64,000 nucleotides of DNA from contig NZ_LQBD01000005.1 of assembly GCF_046630315.1 (NCBI RefSeq), positions 1 through 64,000 of the forward strand. The letters run 5' to 3'. Shown piece by piece: positions 44,016 to 53,124 of this stretch. Both the position numbers and the translations under genes were made by a program. A model generated the notes under the pieces. It saw only the letters and a program-made list of their open reading frames with translations. It was not told where the DNA came from and searched no databases. Numbering within the stretch: the first letter of the stretch is position 1; each line of letters starts with the position of its first letter. This DNA comes from Brucella anthropi_A (GTDB lineage: Bacteria; Pseudomonadota; Alphaproteobacteria; Rhizobiales; Rhizobiaceae).

Positions 44016-46292
44016 TCAGCTTTCCAAATTCAGCGATTGCGCCAGTTCATCGTCCATCGCATCGCCTTCTTCCGGCCCGCGCGGCTTGAGCCCGAACTGG
44101 ACGAGCAAGGGAGCGGCGATGAAGATCGACGAATAGGTCGCGACAATAATGCCGACGCTGAGCGCCAGGGCAAACATGCGGATTTCCGTGCCGCCAAACG
44201 CATAAAGCGGCATATGGGCGAGGAAGGTCACGAAGGAGGTCGGCACGGTACGCGACAGGGTCTGATTGATTGAGGCATCAATGATGGCAGGCAGCGGCGC
44301 GCTTTTATAGACCCGCAGGTTTTCGCGCACACGGTCATAGATCACTACCGTATCGTTGAGCGAATAGCCGATGATCGTCAGGATTGCCGCAACGCTCCAC
44401 AGGTTGAATTCCATGCGGAACACGATGAACATCCCCGCGAGGATGATGACGTCATGCAAGGTCGACAGCACCGCGCCAAGGGCAAGCTGCCAGCGGAACC
44501 GGACCCAGACATAGATGAAGATGCCGATCAGCGACAGGATCACCGCCAGAATGCCGGCGCGCGAAAGCTGTTCCGAAACCGTCGGCCCGACCACTTCAAC
44601 CCGCTGGAACGCATAATCCTGCTCGAACTCCCCGCGCAGCTTCACCGCGACCGTCTGTTCCGCATCGTCGCCGACTTCCTGGCTGCCGATGATGACAAGG
44701 GCGGAGCGCGGCGACTTTGCCGGCAGGACACGGGCGCTGTCGATATTGAGTTCGGCAAGGCGCTCGGTGATGTCTTCAAGATTGGCGTCGCCGTTGCGGG
44801 CCTGCAATTCGACCATCGAGCCGCCACGGAAATCAATGCCGTAATTGAAGCCGATATTGACGAAGAGCGCCACGACGATGGCGCAGGCCAGCACCGATAT
44901 GCCAAGCGTCACGAACTGGAGGCGCATGAACGGAATATGCGTCACCGTCGGCACCAGTTTCAGGTATCGCTTCGGCACTTCCTTGGGCTTGGCCGTGCGC
45001 ACCCATTGCGCGATCAGCAGGCGCGTAAAGGTAAGCGTGGTGAAAAGCGTCGTGCCGATGCCAATCGCGACCGTCAGCGCGAAGCCGTGAACGGTTCCCG
45101 AACCCAGCAGGAACAGAACGAGCGCCGCGATGAGCGTGGTGAGGTTTGCGTCGATAATGGTCGAAAGGGCGCGATAAAAGCCGGATTCCATCGCCTGCAC
45201 GACGGAATAGCCCTTGCGGCGATCCTCACGCACACGTTCGTAAATGAGGATATGCGCGTCAACCGCCAGACCCGTGGTCAGCACCAGACCGGCAATGCTG
45301 GCCAGACTGATGGAAGCGCCGATCAGCGACAATATGGCTGTCAGGATGATGATATTGACGGCCAGCGCGATCATGGCGATCACACCGAGAATTCCATAGG
45401 ACAACACCATGAACAGGCCGACAAGCAGCGCCGCAAGCAGCGCCGCCAATGCGGCGGCGCTGGCATAGTCCTCGCCCAGGGCCGATGCGATCGTGCGTTC
45501 TTCCAGCACGGTGACATTCTGCGGCAATGCGCCCGAACGCAGCACCACCGCCATATTATTGGCGGCCTGAAGATCGAAAGCGCCTGAAATCTGCAACTCG
45601 TTCGTATCGAGCTTTTCATCGACGGCAGGCGCCGAAACGACCTGATTGTCGACGACGATGGCAAAGCTTCCGCCCACCAGATGTGATGTGGCCTCGGCAA
45701 GGTTGCTGCGGCCCGCATCGTCCAGGGCCAGGGTGATGACCGGTTCGTTATCGTCGGTGGAAAGCGTCGCCCTGGCATCGGTCACATTGGCGCCGGTCAG
45801 GATCGGCTGCTTTTTGACGAGGTAACCGACGGGCGGGTCGTCATAAGAGTAGATAACTTCACTATCGGCTGGCGGCGTGCCACGGATGGCATCGTCCGGC
45901 CCCATGGTGTTGTCGACCGCACGGAAGGAGAAATTGCCGCGAACGCTGAGAATGTCCTTCAGAAGCTGCGCGTCATAGACGCCGGGTACTTCCACCCTTA
46001 TCTGGTTGCGGTTTTCCTCTTCCACGAGAGGCTTGCCATAGCCAAGTTCTTCCAGACGCTGCCGCATGATGCCGGCGGTACGCTCCAGCTCTCCCGGTCC
46101 GGAGTTTTGCACTTGCAGGATCAGGCGCGAGCCGCCGGAGAGATCGAGCCCAAGGGCGACCTGCTGCTTCGGCAGAAAATCGGGCAGTTTGGCCAGCGTT
46201 TCACGCGAGAAAAAATTCGGGGATGCGATGATAAAGCTCACGAGAACCGCGAGCCAGATCAGGGCAGATTTCCAGCGTGAAAAATAGAGCAT
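44016..46292 (-). CDS. secDF: Fused protein translocase subunit SecDF
   Basis: A 758-residue fusion of SecD and SecF, a proton-driven factor that pulls exported proteins out of the Sec channel. The SecD half begins with one helix and GLDLSGGSRLILQV, has a periplasmic P1 domain with the FDLQAANNMAVVLRSGALP segment, then five helices; the SecF half begins near residue 440 with GIDFRGGSMVEL. Twelve helices in total are expected. It lies downstream of yajC, the usual partner, separated by a long hairpin. Confidence 0.94.
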   Translation of the reverse strand: MLYFSRWKSALIWLAVLVSFIIASPNFFSRETLAKLPDFLPKQQVALGLDLSGGSRLILQVQNSGPGELERTAGIMRQRLEELGYGKPLVEEENRNQIRVEVPGVYDAQLLKDILSVRGNFSFRAVDNTMGPDDAIRGTPPADSEVIYSYDDPPVGYLVKKQPILTGANVTDARATLSTDDNEPVITLALDDAGRSNLAEATSHLVGGSFAIVVDNQVVSAPAVDEKLDTNELQISGAFDLQAANNMAVVLRSGALPQNVTVLEERTIASALGEDYASAAALAALLAALLVGLFMVLSYGILGVIAMIALAVNIIILTAILSLIGASISLASIAGLVLTTGLAVDAHILIYERVREDRRKGYSVVQAMESGFYRALSTIIDANLTTLIAALVLFLLGSGTVHGFALTVAIGIGTTLFTTLTFTRLLIAQWVRTAKPKEVPKRYLKLVPTVTHIPFMRLQFVTLGISVLACAIVVALFVNIGFNYGIDFRGGSMVELQARNGDANLEDITERLAELNIDSARVLPAKSPRSALVIIGSQEVGDDAEQTVAVKLRGEFEQDYAFQRVEVVGPTVSEQLSRAGILAVILSLIGIFIYVWVRFRWQLALGAVLSTLHDVIILAGMFIVFRMEFNLWSVAAILTIIGYSLNDTVVIYDRVRENLRVYKSAPLPAIIDASINQTLSRTVPTSFVTFLAHMPLYAFGGTEIRMFALALSVGIIVATYSSIFIAAPLLVQFGLKPRGPEEGDAMDDELAQSLNLES

Positions 46293-46404
46293 CGAGCAGC
46301 AATTCCGTATCAGCCTGGATAACGCATGCCGGAGTTCACCTGTCGCGAACCGCTCTCCGGCGTCGTGGCACGCGCATCCTATGTCCGCGCTTGCCGAATA
46401 ATGC

Positions 46405-46440
46405 GCAGGCCCCGGTTATGGAAACCTTACCGGGGCCTGC
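46405..46440 (-). other. Strong hairpin between yajC and secDF
   Basis: Eleven perfect pairs GCAGGCCCCGG / CCGGGGCCTGC enclose a 14-base loop, without a T-run. It may be a partial terminator, a processing site or a mRNA-stability element controlling the YajC/SecDF ratio. Confidence 0.5.
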
Positions 46441-46456
46441 CATGTCGTCAAAAGAA

Positions 46457-46798
46457 TTACTTGTTCTTGTTGTCGGCGACGGGTTCGCCCTTGACGCGAA
46501 CATCCATCAGCGTGCTGCGCATGACGCGGATGCGCACACCTTCGGCGATTTCGACTTCAAGTTCGTTGTCGTCAACAACCTTCTGAACCTTGCCGACAAT
46601 GCCGCCGCCGGTGACGACCGTGTCGCCGCGGCGAACCTGGGCCAGCATTTCCTGACGCTTCTTCATCTGGGTCCGCTGCGGGCGGATGATAAGAAAGTAC
46701 ATGATGACGAAAATCAGGATGAACGGCAGAATGCTCATGAGCATATCTGGTCCGACAGCGCCGCCGGATGCTTGAGCGAAAGCCGGTGTTACGAACAT
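46457..46798 (-). CDS. yajC: Sec translocase accessory protein YajC
   Basis: A 113-residue single-span membrane protein associated with SecDF. The membrane helix (about 22-42, MSILPFILIFVIMYFLIIRP) is followed by the family motif RPQRTQMKKRQEML and a small cytoplasmic domain VRRGDTVVTGGGIVGKV. The start at 46798 follows AGGAGTTCCT. It precedes secDF in the usual order and is divergent from the DUF815 ATPase gene. Confidence 0.94.
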   Translation of the reverse strand: MFVTPAFAQASGGAVGPDMLMSILPFILIFVIMYFLIIRPQRTQMKKRQEMLAQVRRGDTVVTGGGIVGKVQKVVDDNELEVEIAEGVRIRVMRSTLMDVRVKGEPVADNKNK

Positions 46799-46956
46799 TA
46801 GGAACTCCTCTGAAGTCTCGAAGACAATTATTAAAGGCATTACAATGGTTAGCGCGCCAAATGCAACCAGCGATGACCCCGCCTGTGCCAAGGTCGCACA
46901 CTTTTCGCCTCCGCTGTGGCATGTTAAGTCCATATTCCTATCATCAGGGACATGAA

Positions 46957-47820
46957 ATGACGACCGAAGACATACTCAGCCAGAAACTGGACCGCTTGAT
47001 CGCCGCGCTGGAACGCATCGCGCCGCCGGTAGCCAAAACACCCGATCTCGATGCCGCAGACTGCTTTGTCTGGGCGCCTGAACGCCTGACCCTTGATCCG
47101 GTCAACAATGTGAACCGCGTGGATATCGCACTGATCCGTGGCGTAGATTTGGTGCGCGACCAGCTCGTGGACAATACCCGGCGCTTCGCAAAAGGCTTTG
47201 CGGCAAACAATGTGCTGCTCTGGGGCGCGCGCGGCATGGGCAAATCCTCGCTCGTCAAGGCCGCACAGGCAAGCGTGAACGCCGAAATGCCGGATCGCAA
47301 ACCATTGAAGCTGATCGAAATTCACCGCGAGGATATCGACAGCCTGCCGACATTGATGAACCTCATCAAGGAAAAGGACCATCGTTTCATCCTGTTCTGC
47401 GACGACCTTTCCTTCGATCATGACGACACGTCCTATAAATCGCTTAAGGCCGCGCTTGAAGGCGGCGTGGAGGGACGCCCCGGCAATGTGATCTTCTATG
47501 CAACCTCGAACCGGCGTCATCTGATGCCGCGCGACATGATCGACAATGAGCGTTCGACGGCGATCAATCCGTCCGAGGCCATTGAGGAAAAAGTATCGCT
47601 TTCCGACCGTTTCGGCCTCTGGCTCGGCTTCCACAAATGCAGTCAGGATGATTATCTCGCCATGGTCGACGGCTATGCGGCCTATTTCAAGCTCACTTAC
47701 GATCCGGCCAGGATGCATGCGGAAGCACTGGAATGGTCCACCACGCGCGGAAACCGTTCGGGCCGCGTTGCCTGGCAATATATCCAGGATCTGGCGGGCC
47801 GCCTCGGCATTGCCATGTAA
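46957..47820 (+). CDS. DUF815 AAA-type ATPase
   Basis: A 287-residue P-loop ATPase of the DUF815/COG2607 family, whose function is unknown. Walker A is WGARGMGKSS at residues 89-98 and Walker B is ILFCDDLSF near 145-153; a sensor-like ATSNRRHLMP follows. The N-terminal 60 residues lie before the ATPase domain. It is the only plus-strand gene in the 42.8-63.5 kb block and ends in a terminator facing the nlpD-like gene. Confidence 0.85.
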   Translation: MTTEDILSQKLDRLIAALERIAPPVAKTPDLDAADCFVWAPERLTLDPVNNVNRVDIALIRGVDLVRDQLVDNTRRFAKGFAANNVLLWGARGMGKSSLVKAAQASVNAEMPDRKPLKLIEIHREDIDSLPTLMNLIKEKDHRFILFCDDLSFDHDDTSYKSLKAALEGGVEGRPGNVIFYATSNRRHLMPRDMIDNERSTAINPSEAIEEKVSLSDRFGLWLGFHKCSQDDYLAMVDGYAAYFKLTYDPARMHAEALEWSTTRGNRSGRVAWQYIQDLAGRLGIAM

Positions 47821-47844
47821 AATGCTTGAACCACGCATAAAAGA

Positions 47845-47876
47845 GAAAGGCGGACTTTGAGGTCCGCCTTTCTTGT
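47845..47876 (+). terminator. DUF815 gene terminator
   Basis: Perfect stem GAAAGGCGGAC / GTCCGCCTTTC with a six-base loop, followed by TTGTT, 24 bases after the stop codon. Confidence 0.8.
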
Positions 47877-47896
47877 TGAATCACATTCCGATTATA

Positions 47897-47941
47897 GCAT
47901 GTCTCCCAAAAGTGGGAACCGGTTTTGGGATAAAGACATGC
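47897..47941 (+). repeat. Dispersed hairpin repeat, copy A
   Basis: GCATGTC-t-CCCAAAA-gtgggaaccgg-TTTTGGG-ataaa-GACATGC. Both the outer and inner stems are perfect. Related copies lie at 34899 and 53763, and the tandem array at 62007 shares the same layout. Confidence 0.75.
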
Positions 47942-47956
47942 ATGAAAACAAAAACT

Positions 47957-47998
47957 TAAAGCGTGTCATATGACTATGATAAAATGCGACACGCTTTA
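47957..47998. repeat. Short palindrome overlapping the nlpD-like stop codon
   Basis: TAAAGCGTGTC and its mirror GACACGCTTTA flank a 20-base AT-rich centre. The right end supplies the TAA stop codon of the nlpD-like gene on the minus strand, and could act as its transcript end. Adjacent to the dispersed repeat. Confidence 0.65.
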
Positions 47999-49279
47999 GG
48001 ATTCCAGATATTTGGAAGGATTGACCGGAGCGGAGTTCTTGCGCACTTCGAAATGCAGCTTCGGCGATTTCGCGTTTCCGCTCATGCCCGATTTTGCGAT
48101 TTCTTCGCCGCGACGAACCTTCTGGCCGCGCTGAACCAGTATCTGGCTGTTGTGACCATAGACGGTGACAAGGCCGTTGTCGTGGCGGATCAGAACCGTC
48201 TGGCCGAATTCCTTCAGGCCGTCACCGGCATAGATGACGACGCCATTTTCAGCCGCCTTCACCGATGTGCCTTCCGGAACCATGATGTCGATGCCGTCGC
48301 TCACCGATGTACCGTCGCGCTGGCCGAAGCTTGCGAGAATACGGCCACGCACCGGCCAGCGCATCTGGGAAATGCCGGTTGAGGAAGGCGCTGCGGCCTG
48401 ATCCTTTTCGGCATCCTCGATCACCTTGTTGCTTGCCTGCGGCGGGGTGTAAGGCTTCACATCGGCATTGGCAGCCGGTGCGGCGGCAGCCTTGGCCGGG
48501 TTTTCCGGCGGCTGCGAAACCGCTGCGACCTGGGTTGCATTGCCTGCTGCGGCTGACGGGATGACGAGCGACTGTCCAACGCGGATGGCGCCATTCGTCA
48601 AGCCGTTGGCCTTTTTGAGCCGTTCGACGGGAACGCTGTGCTTCTGCGCGATGGAAAACAGAGAATCACCGCTCTTCACCGTATATGTGCCGTTCGGCGC
48701 GGGCGGCGTCGTGGCATTGGCGCCAGCCGAAGCCATGTCGTTTGCCGATGGTTTCTTGCCGTTGACGGCAGGCGCCTGCGGCACGACTGCGATATTGTTA
48801 TCGGCCGGCCGTGGCATGGCCGGGTTTGCCGGAAGCTGACCCAGAACCTTTTCCTGCGCACCATTGACGCTGTTGCGCGTGGCCGTCGCGGCGCTTGCAA
48901 CTTTGGTTTCGGCGGCATTGACCGTGTTGTTGACACGGCCTGCGGCCATATCCCGCGCCTGCCCCACCTGATTTTGAACCTGGCCGGATGCCGCCGCGAC
49001 AGGCACCCCGACTGGCGCCGCCAACGGCGCCGAGGACACTGGCGGCAGTGAATTGCGCTGAACGGAACCGCTCGAAGCGGGAGCAACGGGAGCCGCGGAT
49101 GCATAAAGATCGCCAGCCGGCTGCTGTGCGACGCGCTGACTGGACGTAGAGCCCGTACTGATACCATCAGTGAAGCGCATCGTATCGGCACTGCACCCGG
49201 CACCAAAACCGGCAATCAGAACGATCGCGACATTCCGCAGGAGACGTTCAGACGTGTGCTGCAAAATTTGTAAACGCAT
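47996..49279 (-). CDS. LysM/degenerate LytM lipoprotein, NlpD-like amidase activator
   Basis: A 427-residue predicted lipoprotein: hydrophobic signal followed by the lipobox GAGC, a long low-complexity Ala/Pro/Val-rich linker, a LysM domain (YTVKSGDSLFSIAQKH) and a C-terminal LytM domain. The LytM zinc site is degenerate: the first ligand position reads SDGIDI rather than HxGxD, and the final pair reads PKLHFE rather than HxH. Such proteins activate amidases instead of cutting peptidoglycan, and an AMIN amidase is encoded at 22-23 kb. The start at 49279 is chosen for its lipoprotein signal; 49294 is possible. Last gene of the long argS-to-nlpD block. Confidence 0.86.
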   Translation of the reverse strand: MRLQILQHTSERLLRNVAIVLIAGFGAGCSADTMRFTDGISTGSTSSQRVAQQPAGDLYASAAPVAPASSGSVQRNSLPPVSSAPLAAPVGVPVAAASGQVQNQVGQARDMAAGRVNNTVNAAETKVASAATATRNSVNGAQEKVLGQLPANPAMPRPADNNIAVVPQAPAVNGKKPSANDMASAGANATTPPAPNGTYTVKSGDSLFSIAQKHSVPVERLKKANGLTNGAIRVGQSLVIPSAAAGNATQVAAVSQPPENPAKAAAAPAANADVKPYTPPQASNKVIEDAEKDQAAAPSSTGISQMRWPVRGRILASFGQRDGTSVSDGIDIMVPEGTSVKAAENGVVIYAGDGLKEFGQTVLIRHDNGLVTVYGHNSQILVQRGQKVRRGEEIAKSGMSGNAKSPKLHFEVRKNSAPVNPSKYLES

Positions 49280-49478
49280 GTTCAACTCGCCCATACTCGA
49301 AACTCGGTAAGGTGATTAAAACGCGTTAATGTTACTCTCTGGTTAAGAATGGCTAATCTTCGAAAAAAGATTCACCAATTAAACACCATAAGCGCACAAA
49401 GCAGCCATCTTTGCCCCTTCCGGCCATGCCGGAGAGCGCCTGACGGCCATTTTTCCGACGAATCGATAGTTTCGGTGG

Positions 49479-50147
49479 CTACAGGACCGACGAAACGCCT
49501 TCGATAAAGGACTGGTAGCGAACCGACATCAGGTCTTCCTGCTCGAACCGGCTGCCGACCTTGGCGATGCGGGTCATGACCTGCCTGCCGTCGCCGGGAC
49601 CGATCGGAGCGATCAGAACGCCGTGCGTCGCCAGAAGGTCCACGAAATGACGCGGGATTTCCTCGAAGGCGAGCCAGATCAGGATTCGGTCGAAGGGGCC
49701 ACCTGGCATGCCGTGCCGACCGTCGGCATGCTTGACCATGATGTTTTCGCGCTTCAGCGAGACGAATTGCTGCAAGGCGTGGTCGCAAAGCTTGCGATAA
49801 CGCTCGACCGTCGTGACACGCCCGGCAAGCGAAGCCATCACCGCCGCCGTAAAGCCGGAACCCGTTCCGATTTCCAGCACGCGATGGCCGGGCTCCAGCC
49901 TGAGCGCGGCAATGGCGCGGGCCTGATCGTCGATCCCTTCCATGTATTCGCCGCAGTCGAGCGGCACCGTGCGCGGACTATAGGCAAGATGCGACCATGA
50001 CGATGCCAGAAAACTCTGGCGGGGTGTCGCCTCGATGGCCGCAAGGAGGCGCGGATCGTCGATGCCGTATCCGCGCATCCGCATAAGAAAGGATGCAAAA
50101 CCCTCCCTGTCCGAAAGCCGTGGGCGCTCAGACGCTGCCTGCCTCAT
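49479..50147 (-). CDS. pcm: Protein-L-isoaspartate O-methyltransferase
   Basis: A 222-residue SAM-dependent enzyme that repairs isoaspartyl damage in proteins. The SAM site is VLEIGTGSGFTAAV at residues 90-103, and QARAIAALRLEPGHR and LLATHGVLIAPIG are typical. The ATGA overlap with surE and the gene pair surE-pcm are conserved across proteobacteria. Downstream comes the nlpD-like gene, another classical neighbour. Confidence 0.93.
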   Translation of the reverse strand: MRQAASERPRLSDREGFASFLMRMRGYGIDDPRLLAAIEATPRQSFLASSWSHLAYSPRTVPLDCGEYMEGIDDQARAIAALRLEPGHRVLEIGTGSGFTAAVMASLAGRVTTVERYRKLCDHALQQFVSLKRENIMVKHADGRHGMPGGPFDRILIWLAFEEIPRHFVDLLATHGVLIAPIGPGDGRQVMTRIAKVGSRFEQEDLMSVRYQSFIEGVSSVL

Positions 50148-50911
50148 GCTTCAACCCCAAGTGCTGCGCTCAACTCCGCCCGAACCTTATGCGCGGTCAG
50201 GTCGAGGTGCAACGGGGTGACCGAAATACAGTCGGACCGGATGGCCGCAATGTCGCTGTCATCCGCAACCGGCGCCTTGCCGCGACCGAAATGCAGCCAG
50301 AAATACGGGAAGCCGCGGCCATCCCGGCGCTCGTCGAGGCGCGCATCGTGGCTGAGCTTGCCCTGCGCCGTGACGCGCACGCCCTGCACCTCCTCCGGTC
50401 CGCAATTGGGGAAATTCAGGTTGAGAAGCACACCTTCCGGCCAGCCCGCCTCCATCAGCTTTTTGATAAGGTCCGGCGCATGGGTTTCAGCCGTTTCCCA
50501 CGGCACGATACGGCGATCGCCCTCATATTCATATTCCTGCGACAGCGCGATGGCCCGCACACCGAGCAAGGTCCCTTCCATCGCACCGGCGACGGTGCCC
50601 GAATAGGTCACGTCGTCGGCCATGTTCGCCCCGGAATTGACGCCGGAGAGGACGAGATCGGGCGCGCCCGGCAGAACGTGGCGCACACCCATGATGACAC
50701 AATCGGTCGGCGTGCCGCGCAGGGCGAAGTGGCGTTCATCGATCTGGCGCAGACGAAGCGGCTCAGACAGCGTCAGCGAATGCGCGAGGCCGCTCTGGTC
50801 GGTTTCCGGAGCCACAACCCAGACATCGTCGGAGAGCTTGCGTGCGATCCGCTCCAGAACTGCGAGGCCTTCAGCATGGATACCATCATCGTTCGTCAGC
50901 AGGATTCGCAC
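50144..50911 (-). CDS. surE: 5'/3'-nucleotidase SurE
   Basis: A 255-residue metal-dependent nucleotidase and survival protein. The metal ligands are in LLTNDDG (residues 5-10) and SGVNSGANMADDVTYSGTV. The start is GTG at 50911 with AAGGAGTGACGAC upstream. It sits between serS and pcm, with a 31-base gap to serS and a four-base overlap with pcm. Confidence 0.95.
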   Translation of the reverse strand: MRILLTNDDGIHAEGLAVLERIARKLSDDVWVVAPETDQSGLAHSLTLSEPLRLRQIDERHFALRGTPTDCVIMGVRHVLPGAPDLVLSGVNSGANMADDVTYSGTVAGAMEGTLLGVRAIALSQEYEYEGDRRIVPWETAETHAPDLIKKLMEAGWPEGVLLNLNFPNCGPEEVQGVRVTAQGKLSHDARLDERRDGRGFPYFWLHFGRGKAPVADDSDIAAIRSDCISVTPLHLDLTAHKVRAELSAALGVEA

Positions 50912-50942
50912 GTCGTCACTCCTTCATTCAGTCAATTGGGTT

Positions 50943-52226
50943 TCAAGCGGCTTTCTCTATGCGCGTGAGGCCGCCCATATATGGCTGCAATGCTTCAGGA
51001 ATAAGAATGCTGCCGTCTTCTTCCTGATAATTTTCCATGACCGCGATCAGGGCACGCCCGACGGCAACGCCCGAACCGTTCAGCGTATGCACGAAGCGGG
51101 TCGATTTCTCGCCTTCCGGGCGATAGCGGGCATTCATCCGGCGGCCCTGGAAATCGCCGCAGACCGAGCAGCTCGAAATTTCGCGATAGGTGTTCTGGCC
51201 CGGCAGCCACACTTCGATGTCATAGGTCTTCTGCGCGCCGAAGCCCATGTCGCCGGTGCAGAGCACGACAGTGCGGAACGGCAGGCCGAGGCGCTTCAGC
51301 ACCTCTTCCGCGCAGGCCGTCATGCGTTCATGTTCCGCAACCGAACTGTCCGCATCGGTGATCGACACCATTTCCACTTTCAAAAACTGGTGCTGGCGCA
51401 GCATGCCGCGCGTGTCGCGCCCGGCGGACCCCGCTTCCGAGCGGAAGCATGGCGTCAGCGCCGTATAGCGCTGGGGAAGCGACTTCGTATCGACGATTTC
51501 GTCGGCAACGAGATTGGTCAGCGGAACTTCCGCGGTCGGGATGAGCCAGCGGCCATCGGTCGTGCGGAAAAGGTCTTCGGAAAATTTCGGCAACTGGCCG
51601 GTGCCGTAGACGGCTTCGTCGCGCACCATCAGCGGCGGCATCGTTTCGGTATAGCCGTGCTCCGTCGTGTGCAGGTCGAGCATGAATTGACCGAGCGCCC
51701 GTTCCAGGCGCGCAAGCGGCCCCTTCAGCACGGTGAAGCGCGCGCCCGCAAGCTTTGCGGCACGCTCGAAATCCATATAGCCCAACGCCTCGCCCAGCTC
51801 GAAATGTTCCTTCGGCTGGAAGGAAAAATTGCGCTGATTGCCGACGCGGCGCACTTCAACATTGTCGCTTTCGTCCTTGCCGAGCGGCACATCTTCAAGC
51901 GGAATATTGGGGATGGTCGACAGCGCGTCGTTCAGCTCCTTCGTCAGGCGACGTTCTTCGTCCTCGGCCTGCGCGAGAAAATCCTTCAATTCGGCAACTT
52001 CGGCCTTCAGCGTGTCGGCCGCCGCCGCATCCTTTGCGGCCATGGCCTTGCCGATTTCCTTCGAGGCCGCGTTGCGGCGCTCCTGAGCGGCCTGAACCTT
52101 GCCGACATGGGCGCGGCGCTTTTCATCCAGCGCGATCAATTCGGACGACAGCGCCTGTGCCCCGCGCTTGGCGAGCGCTTTATCGAGGGTTTCAGGGTTT
52201 TCGCGAATCCATTTGATGTCGAGCAT
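50943..52226 (-). CDS. serS: Seryl-tRNA synthetase
   Basis: A 427-residue class II synthetase. The N-terminal antiparallel coiled coil (residues 27-100) binds the tRNA-Ser long arm; the core shows FRSEAGSAGRDTRGMLRQHQF (split here for motif 2), and ALIAVMENYQEEDGSILIPE near the end for motif 3. Length and order of motifs are normal. It follows tatC in the alphaproteobacterial order tatABC-serS-surE-pcm. Confidence 0.95.
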   Translation of the reverse strand: MLDIKWIRENPETLDKALAKRGAQALSSELIALDEKRRAHVGKVQAAQERRNAASKEIGKAMAAKDAAAADTLKAEVAELKDFLAQAEDEERRLTKELNDALSTIPNIPLEDVPLGKDESDNVEVRRVGNQRNFSFQPKEHFELGEALGYMDFERAAKLAGARFTVLKGPLARLERALGQFMLDLHTTEHGYTETMPPLMVRDEAVYGTGQLPKFSEDLFRTTDGRWLIPTAEVPLTNLVADEIVDTKSLPQRYTALTPCFRSEAGSAGRDTRGMLRQHQFLKVEMVSITDADSSVAEHERMTACAEEVLKRLGLPFRTVVLCTGDMGFGAQKTYDIEVWLPGQNTYREISSCSVCGDFQGRRMNARYRPEGEKSTRFVHTLNGSGVAVGRALIAVMENYQEEDGSILIPEALQPYMGGLTRIEKAA

Positions 52227-52299
52227 GGGAAAAGCCGTTTCGTGAAATTGGACAGAAGCGAGGCCGCAATAGTGCGACCTCAGGAATCATCGGGACACA

Positions 52300-53124
52300 T
52301 CAGGACGAGGAAGCGTTGTTCTCGGCGTCGGTGCTGGCCTGCGCCGCATCACGCTTCTTCTCGATCATGCGCGCCACGAAGATTGAAATCTCGTAGAGAA
52401 GGATCGTCGGCAAGGCAAGGCCGATCTGGCTCGCCGGATCCGGCGGGGTTAGCACGGCGGCAACGACGAAAGCGATGACGATTGCGTATTTGCGCTTGTC
52501 CTTCAGGCCAGCCGACGTCACCAGGCCGACGCGCGCCATCAGGCTCGTGACGACAGGCAGCTGAAACACCAGACCGAAAGCGAAGATGAGCGTCATGATG
52601 AGGCTCAGATATTCCGACACTTTCGGCAGAAGCGAAATCTGCACTTCGCCAGCGCCGCCTGTCTGCTGCATGGCCAGGAAGAACCACATCACCATCGGCG
52701 TGAAGAAGAAATAGACGAGCGCGCCGCCCATCAGGAACAGGATCGGCGACGCGATCAGGAATGGCAGGAATGCCATGCGCTCATGCTTGTAGAGGCCGGG
52801 CGCCACGAATTTGTAGATCTGTGCGGCAATGATCGGAAAGGCCAGCACGATACCGCCGAACATGGCGACCTTTACCTGCGTGAAGAAGAATTCCTGCGGT
52901 GCCGTATAGATCAGTTCCGCTTTCGAGCGGTCCATGCCCGCCCAGTCGAGCGCCCATTGATAAGGCACGACCAGCAGGTTGAAGAGCTGTTTGGCAAAGG
53001 CAAAACAGAAAATGAACGCCACGAAAAATGCCAGAATTGCCCAGATCAGGCGGCGGCGTAGTTCGATCAGGTGCTCAAGCAGAGGCGCTGCGCTCTGTTC
53101 GATTTCGTCCTCGTCGCGTGTCAC
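52300..53124 (-). CDS. tatC: Twin-arginine translocase subunit TatC
   Basis: A 274-residue six-helix membrane protein that recognises twin-arginine signals. The N-terminus HLIELRRRLIWA is the conserved pre-helix 1 motif, FFTQVKVAMFGGIVLAFP follows in the first periplasmic loop and helix 2, and the C-terminal tail is basic then polar. The ATGA overlap with tatB shows tight coupling. Confidence 0.95.
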   Translation of the reverse strand: MTRDEDEIEQSAAPLLEHLIELRRRLIWAILAFFVAFIFCFAFAKQLFNLLVVPYQWALDWAGMDRSKAELIYTAPQEFFFTQVKVAMFGGIVLAFPIIAAQIYKFVAPGLYKHERMAFLPFLIASPILFLMGGALVYFFFTPMVMWFFLAMQQTGGAGEVQISLLPKVSEYLSLIMTLIFAFGLVFQLPVVTSLMARVGLVTSAGLKDKRKYAIVIAFVVAAVLTPPDPASQIGLALPTILLYEISIFVARMIEKKRDAAQASTDAENNASSS

